A DNA stretch of 64,000 nt, taken from NCBI GenBank assembly GCA_964391015.1, contig CAYMKU010000012.1, positions 1 to 64,000 on the forward strand, given 5' to 3'. Under the pieces are notes generated by a model that ran no database searches, was not told the DNA's origin, and was given only the letters and a program-made list of their open reading frames with translations. Shown here piece by piece: positions 57,234-64,000 of the stretch. Numbering within the stretch: position 1 is the first letter of the stretch; each line of letters begins with the position of its first letter. Position numbers and translations under genes: made by a program. Origin of the DNA: XYD12-FULL-36-8 sp964391015 (lineage in GTDB: Bacteria > Bacteroidota > Ignavibacteria > Ignavibacteriales > Ignavibacteriaceae).

Positions 57234-58363
57234 TGTCAAAATTTTTAATGGTGTTGGACAATGGATTTAAACCGGATTTAAGAGTCCAAAAAGAAATTAA
57301 CTCACTCATTGAATTAGGACATGCTATTGATCTTTACTGTTGGGATCAAGAAGGTGATTTGCCCTCTGAGGAAAATAAACAAAACTTCAACATTTTTAGA
57401 ATCAAATTATTGGTTGGAAAGCAGCAGGGTATAAAAAAGATATTGGATCTTTTTAAATTTTATGTTAAAGCGTTCAGGAGAATAAAAATTCAAAAAGAAA
57501 AGTATAATTATATCTATGTACACGATTTTCTTCTGCTACCATTTGGAGCATTCCTTAAGTTTAAGTTGAGACACCCTCTCATTTATGATGCTCACGAAAT
57601 TTATCACCTTATGGAATGGGAAAAATACAATTCATTGATCAGAAATTTTATTTTTACAGTGGAACGTTTCTTTTCAAAATTTGCTGATGCATTTATTGTT
57701 GTTAATGCTAAAAGGAAAGAGTTTTACTCAAAGTATTTGAAAAATGAAATAAATATTATTGGCAATTGGTATGATCCCTACGAAGGTGAAACAATTGATC
57801 TGAAAAAAAATTATAATATATCAAAGGACGACATCATTGTAAGTTATTTTGGCATTTTGAATTTTAGTGAAAGGCCTATTAACACTTTTATCGAAGCTAT
57901 GATGAAATTTCCAAACGTTCACTTCTTTATTGCGGGTGTCGGAAAAGATGAAGAAGCAATTAAGAAATATGCAGATCAATATGAGCGTGTACAATATTTG
58001 GGCTGGCAGAAAAATATAAGGAAATATCTTAAGGATGTGAATTACGTAATTTACTACATGAATGATCAGCGAAAATATTTCGAATATACCGCACCTAACA
58101 CGCTCTATCTGGCAATTTCACATTGTATTCCAATCATCACAAACATACCGGGTGAGGCAGAATCTCTAATTAAAAGTTATAATATCGGATACTTTATTGA
58201 CAATGCTAATAACATCGAATCGAAAATTGATCTAAACCTTTACTCAAAAAACTACACAGAAAAAATAAAAAGCATCTATAAAATAAAAGATCAATACAGA
58301 TGGTCAGAATGTGAAAATACCTATAGAAGAATCTTGCTTAATTTGGAGAATAAATATTCATAA
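57233..58363 (+). CDS. Glycosyltransferase, GT4-like
   Basis: The 376-aa product has a GT-B fold with YVHDFLLLPFGAF and LIYDAHEIYHLMEW in the N-terminal half, and YFGILNFSERP and FIAGVGKDEEAIKK in the C-terminal half. The E-x7-E motif is modified to YFEYTAPNTLYLAISHC. The DAHEIY segment is shared with glycosyltransferases of exopolysaccharide loci. Its coupled start (TAATG) places it in the same operon as its neighbour. Confidence 0.88.
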   Translation: MSKFLMVLDNGFKPDLRVQKEINSLIELGHAIDLYCWDQEGDLPSEENKQNFNIFRIKLLVGKQQGIKKILDLFKFYVKAFRRIKIQKEKYNYIYVHDFLLLPFGAFLKFKLRHPLIYDAHEIYHLMEWEKYNSLIRNFIFTVERFFSKFADAFIVVNAKRKEFYSKYLKNEINIIGNWYDPYEGETIDLKKNYNISKDDIIVSYFGILNFSERPINTFIEAMMKFPNVHFFIAGVGKDEEAIKKYADQYERVQYLGWQKNIRKYLKDVNYVIYYMNDQRKYFEYTAPNTLYLAISHCIPIITNIPGEAESLIKSYNIGYFIDNANNIESKIDLNLYSKNYTEKIKSIYKIKDQYRWSECENTYRRILLNLENKYS

Positions 58364-58425
58364 AAATGTTCTGAAGAAAATAAATTTGATTCACACTTTA
58401 TTTAGATGATGACTAGACAGCGAAA

Positions 58426-59604
58426 ATGAAAAGCAAAAAAGTTTGCATAATCTCCAAATTCCTTTATGAAAATGATACTCGATTGCAGCAACAAGTGGCA
58501 ACACTAAGTAAAGCAGGTACCGAAGTTGATGTTCTTTGCTTATTAAGTAATCACTCTAATCAACGAGTTGATCAAAAAATAACAATTCATGGCGTGACAA
58601 AACCAAGTCCTAAAGAAACAATTTTTAAATACTTTCTAAGTACATTCAAATTTGCATTCGTAAGTTTTGTGAAACTTGAAACACTATCGTTCAAAAAAAA
58701 ATTCGATTTAATAGTAGTCCATACTCTTCCAGAGTCTTTAGTATTTGTTGGAGCTTTGCAGAAGATCAGGGGAGTAAAAATACTATTAGATGTTAGAGAT
58801 ACTTCAGTTGAATTGTTTGAAACCAAATGGGGAAAAGGAAATCGGAGATTTTTAATTAATTTTGTAAAAGCATCTGCAAACCTTGCTTGTCGTTTCTCAG
58901 ATAAAATAATTACGGCAAGTCCGGGATTTCAACAAAAACTAATCGAGAGAAAAGTTCCTTCGAACAAAATAACAATTATCTATAACACCGCCGACACATC
59001 AATCTTTAAATACGATGAGAAAAGAGAATTCAAAAAAATTACTTCTAATGCTAAAATAATTTATCATGGAACAGTAGCAGAACGATTTGGGGTTGATGTT
59101 GCTATTGAAGCATTGGCACTACTTCAATCAAAAATTCCTAATAGCCAATTATTCATATTTGGTTTTTACGACGATGATTATAAACAGAAGCTTAATAAGT
59201 TGATCACTAAACTAAAACTTGAAAATTTAGTAATGCTAAACAAACGCGAGAACTTAGAAAATATTTACAAGATGATAAAAATATCGGACATTGGAATAGT
59301 TCCATATCGAAGCGATGATTTTATGCAATTAGCTTTATCAACAAAAATGTTTGAATACATTTCTTCCGGCATACCAGTAATAGCTGCAAGACTTCGCTCA
59401 GCAGAGTATGTTTTTAACGACACTTGTGTTTTTTATGCAACTCCAGGTGAGCCACATGAATTTGCAGATAAGATAGAACAATTATGTCTGAATCCCGATT
59501 TAAGAAAAAACTTTACTAAAAACGCCATTAAAGCTCATAAAAAAGTTTCCAGCGAGGTAATGTCTAAACTTTACTTCAATATTGTAGCAGATCTAACGAA
59601 TTAA
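58426..59604 (+). CDS. Glycosyltransferase, GT4-like
   Basis: The 392-aa product has GT-B features: CIISKFLYENDTRLQQQVAT, LLDVRDTSVELF, IYHGTVAERFGVDVAIEALA and GIVPYRSDDFMQLALSTKMF followed by EYISSGIPVIAA. It is the last plus-strand gene of the polysaccharide cluster. It is preceded by a 62-nt gap and followed by convergent genes. Confidence 0.9.
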   Translation: MKSKKVCIISKFLYENDTRLQQQVATLSKAGTEVDVLCLLSNHSNQRVDQKITIHGVTKPSPKETIFKYFLSTFKFAFVSFVKLETLSFKKKFDLIVVHTLPESLVFVGALQKIRGVKILLDVRDTSVELFETKWGKGNRRFLINFVKASANLACRFSDKIITASPGFQQKLIERKVPSNKITIIYNTADTSIFKYDEKREFKKITSNAKIIYHGTVAERFGVDVAIEALALLQSKIPNSQLFIFGFYDDDYKQKLNKLITKLKLENLVMLNKRENLENIYKMIKISDIGIVPYRSDDFMQLALSTKMFEYISSGIPVIAARLRSAEYVFNDTCVFYATPGEPHEFADKIEQLCLNPDLRKNFTKNAIKAHKKVSSEVMSKLYFNIVADLTN

Positions 59605-59693
59605 TATCATAACAAGATATAAATTAATTCAATAAGAATGGTCCAATAGCATCAGCACCACAAACTCCCACCTCCTAAAAATTAACAGCCCCT

Positions 59694-61466
59694 TTACATT
59701 TTACCATTTGCCTTAATTATTTTTTCGTTAATCAAATGAAGATTAATTAACTTTAATGCAAGAGAAGTATGCCGCACTGAATTAAATATTTGCCCATAAT
59801 CAACATTTAAAAAGTCATAATTGGCATTATTTATTTCTTCAATAAGAGATTTGAATTGTTTACTGACGCTAAATATTTCTAAGAATGGAACCTCCATATC
59901 TAATTTCTTTCTACTAATTAATTTTGTTGGTAAACTTTTTGCTAACAACTTTTTTAGATAAGATTTTTTAACAGTGAAGTTTACTCGTTTTTTTATTGGA
60001 ACATTGAGCACAAATTGATATAGCTTTTTAGATAAAAACGGATAAGCAATTTGCAGATTGAAACTTTTTGCAATTGTGTTTACAATATTTGGAATTCTAA
60101 GATTACCATAATACGCATGCAACCGGGATATTTTATCCGGTATATTTGTAGGATATTGATTTATTATTTTTAATTCGCGATCAAACAAACCCGGTATTTC
60201 ACCAATTCCTAAAATCTTTTTAATTTCACACGATTTTGTTTCATTTATTCCTAAGTATAAATGCATTAGCTCTTTTGAAAAATAGTTTTGTTTAAGATCT
60301 CTGTATAAAATCTCAAATAATTCTCTTGAAGGGGTGTTAAAATATGTGATAAGTTTTGCACCATAAGGACTTAATCGAATAATTTCCAGCATTTTCAACT
60401 CTCTGCCACAACTAAAGAGGGCATCGGCACCAGTACCATTTAATACCAGTAAATTTTTTTGATATTGGTTCGACAGTTCTTGAAAAATATTATAAAAAAA
60501 TGATTCACCTTTATATCCATAAGGCATTTCCGTTCGCAATATGGATTCCACAATTCCATCATAAAAGGTATTTGCATCAATGGTAATATTTTGGTGATTT
60601 AGTTTTAAGTAATCTGCCACATCTAAAGCATATTTTCCATCTTTGCCAACTTTTTCAAAGGAAGCTGATATTGAGTTAATTAATCCATCCTTCTTTAGAA
60701 TTGCTGATATATAGGAAGAATCAACCCCCCCACTCATCATATTGAAAACCGCACTTTTTGACTCTATTAGACAAGAAACCCTATCTTCCAACAAGTCTTC
60801 GACAGATTGCTCAATTGGAATATCTTTATTGATAGAGTGGTCTAAAGAATTAAAGGGAGAATTTCCGATAAAACTAAAATTAAGTTTATTCTCTGCTCTG
60901 TTAAATTCTACAATTTCATAAACAGGTACTAAAAAAATATTCTTGTAAATGGTATCCCAATTTGCATGTTCATCGTACAAAAAATAATGAGGTAAAAAAG
61001 AAGTGTTAATTTCTAGCTTAACCAGAGATCGAATAGCTAAAATTGTATTTGAAATAATTATATCATTAGTATATGTTAAGTAATAGTATAATGGTTCTAT
61101 GCCGAAATAATCTCTAAACATTATGATGGAATTATCTTGAATTATTATTATACAAAATGCTCCGTCCAACAACTCTGCAACTTTAATCCCAAATTTGTTA
61201 TATAAATTTCCAATTATTTCTGTCTCAATATTGTTAGGCAAACAATATTTTTGCTTTAATTCATTTTTATTATACAAAACTCCATGAAAGAAGATCTTCG
61301 CTCTCCCTACTTCGTGAAAGGGAAATTTCGAATAAAAGTTGTCACACAAATGATAATAAGAGTACTCGTCAGCTTTTATCTTTGTATTGTCAAAGATTAA
61401 AACTGGCAAATGAGATTTACACTTATCATTATCTAAAAGAAAATTCTGTTTCAAAATATTTTTCAA
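59694..61466 (-). CDS. Asparagine synthetase-like protein, second of a tandem pair
   Basis: The 590-aa product has a degenerate N-terminal class II amidotransferase domain (LLDGAFCIIIIQD, RDYFGIEPLYY) with no Met-Cys start, and a C-terminal ATP pyrophosphatase domain with the PP-loop SGGVDS at 245-250 and NGTGADALFSCG. Asparagine-synthetase-like enzymes adenylate a carboxylate and pass it to an amine. The cysteine needed to release ammonia from glutamine is absent, so this protein must use free ammonia, another amine, or an internal amine as in lasso-peptide cyclases. The start is uncertain: a TTG at 61466 overlaps the upstream gene by 38 nt. Confidence 0.8.
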   Translation of the reverse strand: MKNILKQNFLLDNDKCKSHLPVLIFDNTKIKADEYSYYHLCDNFYSKFPFHEVGRAKIFFHGVLYNKNELKQKYCLPNNIETEIIGNLYNKFGIKVAELLDGAFCIIIIQDNSIIMFRDYFGIEPLYYYLTYTNDIIISNTILAIRSLVKLEINTSFLPHYFLYDEHANWDTIYKNIFLVPVYEIVEFNRAENKLNFSFIGNSPFNSLDHSINKDIPIEQSVEDLLEDRVSCLIESKSAVFNMMSGGVDSSYISAILKKDGLINSISASFEKVGKDGKYALDVADYLKLNHQNITIDANTFYDGIVESILRTEMPYGYKGESFFYNIFQELSNQYQKNLLVLNGTGADALFSCGRELKMLEIIRLSPYGAKLITYFNTPSRELFEILYRDLKQNYFSKELMHLYLGINETKSCEIKKILGIGEIPGLFDRELKIINQYPTNIPDKISRLHAYYGNLRIPNIVNTIAKSFNLQIAYPFLSKKLYQFVLNVPIKKRVNFTVKKSYLKKLLAKSLPTKLISRKKLDMEVPFLEIFSVSKQFKSLIEEINNANYDFLNVDYGQIFNSVRHTSLALKLINLHLINEKIIKANGKM

Positions 61467-63273
61467 TTATTGTTTCTTTTGAATAGATTTTTTCTACAAC
61501 GGATGTAAAATTAAAAAGCATTTTTAATTGATCAGGAGAAAAATTCTCTATGCTTTGTACTTCTTTAATTTCCAGAAAATCTCCCATCGTAGGGCAATTA
61601 TTTAATTGCTCTTTTATCCGATTTATCAATTCATAATGCTTTGTACTTATATCTTTTTCCTTTTTTAACAGCGTCCTCAAACGATTCCTAGTTGAGTACG
61701 GTAAACTATTATACTTATCCTTTATCAGAGAATAGGTTTTAGCCTTCCAAGAATTTATAGGCCATTTTATATTCGCATATTTCACATTTAATATTTGAGG
61801 GTTAATTCTTTGTAAAATTTCTCGATATAATCTATTTCTTATTTTGAGGTTATCATCTAATTTCATACTACAATCAACAAACGGAAATGAATAAAACGGA
61901 GTTACACTCCAAGAGTAAAAACGATTTCTATCCTCACCCTCAAATAACCAATTATTAACACGTTCATTTAAAACAAAATGCACATATTTATAATTATAAT
62001 CTGTTTCTGGATACGAATTTAAAATTTCCATTATCGCAGATTTTAATTCAGCAACGGAAATTCCAGTCATTAAAGAAACCTGTTGAATACTAAATATATT
62101 GTGAATTTTTAGAATGTAGTTATATAAATCATCATTGTCCTTTAAATTTTTTACCGGCGGTTGATACTTTACGGTTTTATCACCACCATCACCCGTAAAA
62201 AAAGTTATATCATTTTTATAAATATTCTTAATATTATGCAGATAGTTAAGCAAATAAGCCACGCCCAAATGATTGTTCCCATCTTTAATATTTAACAACT
62301 CAGATAAGATTTTCCCCGTAGCTGGTTGAATATGAATTACGTGACAAAGGGCATTACACAGTTGTGAGATTTCCTTTGCTATGTCCACTTCCAATTGACC
62401 CATTTCTTTTCCATCTTTCCATGGATCGTATAAAGTTATACTTGAAAATTTAGAATTACCCTTCGATAATCCAGCTGCAACTAATCTGGAATCAAGTCCC
62501 CCGCTCAAGCTTAATACATTATTTTCTGATTTCGCTCTTACAACACATGCATCAACGAATAAATCAGTTAAATTTTGGATTTGTTTAGAAATATCAATAT
62601 TTAAATTTGATTTAACCTCATAATTATGAATTAATTTATGTTCATAAACATTAGTTAGATTATTATCTAAATCAATTGTAAGGATTGTTCCTGGTTTGAA
62701 CCTGTTAATTTTTTGATATATCGTTTTATTATCTAAAGTGTATCCGAATAAAAGGCTCTGTGCCAGACTCATTTTATCCAGATTCTTAACTTGACTTGAT
62801 TCGAAAATAAACCGGCATTGTCTGCTCAAAATTGTCTGCTTCTCATCAAAGAAATAATAAAATGGCAATCTTCCCAGAATATCATTAAAGAAAATTGTGT
62901 GCTTATATGTTTTGTCAAATACAAATACAATAAAATCCCCGTCAATTTCTTTTAACCAGTTAAACAGCACATCAAAGTTATTTTTACCCTCTCTTGAAAT
63001 GGTAGATTCGACGGTCGATAAAATCTCGGTCCTATAAATCTCTGCACGTTTATTATAAATCTTTCCTTCTAAATAAATAGTGAATCTTCCATTTTCAATT
63101 TTTTCAATCGGATAATCTACGTACTTTGTGCAGCTCAAACTTTGCAAGCCATCTTCTATCAGAATTTCATTTGTTAAGTGCTCTAAATTGAGCATGTTAT
63201 CCATAGCATATGAAATTCTGCTCTTCGAATTACTTAAAAAATTTTTTGAAAAATAATAATTGAGTCCCGGCAT
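61429..63273 (-). CDS. Asparagine synthetase-like protein, first of a tandem pair
   Basis: The 614-aa product starts Met-Pro-Gly where asparagine synthetases start Met-Cys-Gly, and AGAGGA before the ATG confirms this start. The glutaminase cysteine is therefore missing, although the domain is otherwise recognisable (LKEIDGDFIVFVFD, NDILGRLPFYYFF). The synthetase half has the PP-loop SGGLDS (257-262) and FFTGDGGDKT. It may amidate a uronic acid of the glycan, as asparagine-synthetase-like proteins in O-antigen clusters do, or close an amide in a peptide product. Overlap with the following gene (38 nt) implies that the two work together. Confidence 0.82.
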   Translation of the reverse strand: MPGLNYYFSKNFLSNSKSRISYAMDNMLNLEHLTNEILIEDGLQSLSCTKYVDYPIEKIENGRFTIYLEGKIYNKRAEIYRTEILSTVESTISREGKNNFDVLFNWLKEIDGDFIVFVFDKTYKHTIFFNDILGRLPFYYFFDEKQTILSRQCRFIFESSQVKNLDKMSLAQSLLFGYTLDNKTIYQKINRFKPGTILTIDLDNNLTNVYEHKLIHNYEVKSNLNIDISKQIQNLTDLFVDACVVRAKSENNVLSLSGGLDSRLVAAGLSKGNSKFSSITLYDPWKDGKEMGQLEVDIAKEISQLCNALCHVIHIQPATGKILSELLNIKDGNNHLGVAYLLNYLHNIKNIYKNDITFFTGDGGDKTVKYQPPVKNLKDNDDLYNYILKIHNIFSIQQVSLMTGISVAELKSAIMEILNSYPETDYNYKYVHFVLNERVNNWLFEGEDRNRFYSWSVTPFYSFPFVDCSMKLDDNLKIRNRLYREILQRINPQILNVKYANIKWPINSWKAKTYSLIKDKYNSLPYSTRNRLRTLLKKEKDISTKHYELINRIKEQLNNCPTMGDFLEIKEVQSIENFSPDQLKMLFNFTSVVEKIYSKETIIEKYFETEFSFR

Positions 63274-63430
63274 TTTTTTATCCTCTAAATCGAACTATAA
63301 TAATCATAATGCGTGCCATGTTAGAATAAATTATTAAAGCTATAATAAATTTTTTTAACCGAAAGATAGGGTTATCTGGATACAAAATGTTATAAAAATT
63401 TAAATAAATTAAAGTCTCCGAAGGGCTAAT

Positions 63431-64000
63431 TTAAATTGAAGGAGTTAAATATAGATCAAGCCAGTATAAAACCTCGATTAAAAGAACATCTTTGACGCTA
63501 TATAAATCACTATTATAAAGTCTGCCTTTTTTATCTTTACACAAATACAATTTCCCAACTGTCCAATAGGTAGCGATGTTTTGTAACATTTTTTCTTCAG
63601 AATTTAAATCAATTTTACCTTTAAGTGCCAATAGAGAAGTTATACCAGTAATTATGTATTGAGAATAATGGACTACTTCGGGTTCGAAAATTTCATCATG
63701 ACTATTAATGCAATTAATTAAAAATACTCTTGCTTTAGCCAAAACCTCTCTTAACTTCTGGATCGTAACATTAGTTAAATGTTTTGACTCCAAACAATAT
63801 TCTAAGGTAATCATAACAATGGGGTGGTAGAGCAATAAATAAGTACCTTGTCGTGATTTATTATAAGGGAAGTGACCATCATCGGCAATTTTATCAATAC
63901 AGATATTAATCGAATTAGCCATTGCTTCTTGGATTCGTTCATCAAAATTATATTTTAAAAAGAGACTACAGACATACGCAAATGTTGACGCTGAATTTAA
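63431..64000 (-). CDS. Helical protein of unknown function, 5' end outside the window
   Basis: The frame stays open to the end of the window, so the protein starts beyond 64000; at least 189 residues are visible. Sequence such as YLLLYHPIVMITLEYCLESK and SRQGTYLL shows amphipathic alpha-helices of an (alpha/alpha)-toroid type, like uronic-acid-handling or terpene-cyclase-like folds, but I cannot name the family. It is transcribed toward the two asparagine-synthetase-like genes, 157 nt upstream of them, and may belong to their pathway. Confidence 0.7.
   Translation of the reverse strand, partial: LNSASTFAYVCSLFLKYNFDERIQEAMANSINICIDKIADDGHFPYNKSRQGTYLLLYHPIVMITLEYCLESKHLTNVTIQKLREVLAKARVFLINCINSHDEIFEPEVVHYSQYIITGITSLLALKGKIDLNSEEKMLQNIATYWTVGKLYLCKDKKGRLYNSDLYSVKDVLLIEVLYWLDLYLTPSI

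Overview
The window is AT-rich and comes from a bacterium of the Bacteroidota/Chlorobi group, most likely an Ignavibacteria-type lineage. The main clue is the C-terminal secretion tail of the cell-surface protein at 39949-42601, with an NYPNPFNPSTTI motif that is characteristic of those genomes. Supporting signs are the menaquinone genes, a DUF3078 outer-membrane protein, OmpA proteins with thrombospondin-type-3 repeats, and propeller-type sensor kinases. The placement is inference from protein families, not from a phylogeny. No tRNA, rRNA, CRISPR array, transposase or phage gene was recognised.

Region 1 (1-10113) is a menaquinone cluster. It holds the 3' end of a menH-like hydrolase with an apparent frameshift, then menB, menA, menE and a convergent hot-dog thioesterase. 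Between menH and menB sits a 5.9 kb minus-strand island. It is a tightly packed five-gene operon: a stand-alone WYL-like protein, an SMC/Rad50-like ATPase with a CPFC zinc-hook-like motif, a two-helix membrane coiled-coil protein, a PD-(D/E)XK nuclease, and a two-helix ion channel with a K+-channel-like pore. This combination looks like an anti-phage defence system that I cannot match to a named one. It is the best candidate in the window for something undescribed.

Region 2 (10391-35650) is mostly chromosomal housekeeping and signalling: a DUF454 membrane protein, catalase-peroxidase KatG, a nitrilase-family amidase, an NtrB/NtrC-like pair, a UspA protein with a possible sigma-54 promoter upstream, a secreted GH9 glycosidase fused to a NodB-like domain, and an eight-PAS hybrid kinase. 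It continues with an outer-membrane group (DUF3078 protein, MscL, two tandem OmpA/TSP3 paralogues), a propeller kinase with a LuxR-type regulator, and a single-domain response regulator. Two very small membrane-protein ORFs (31 and 52 aa) lie in the gaps.

Region 3 (35872-64000) is a surface-polysaccharide locus. It holds rfbA, an unusual SDR epimerase, a DegT aminotransferase, two WecB-type 2-epimerases, a Wzx flippase, a Wzy-type polymerase, five GT4-type glycosyltransferases, a GT39/PMT-like membrane glycosyltransferase, two tandem GNAT-like proteins and a NodB-like deacetylase. This suggests a Wzx/Wzy-made glycan containing an amino sugar. It is interrupted by a convergent secreted multi-domain protein that contains a 100-N assembly gap. 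At the right edge two tandem asparagine-synthetase-like proteins without the glutaminase cysteine, and a helical protein cut by the window end, are read on the minus strand. They may amidate the glycan or belong to a peptide pathway that continues outside the window.
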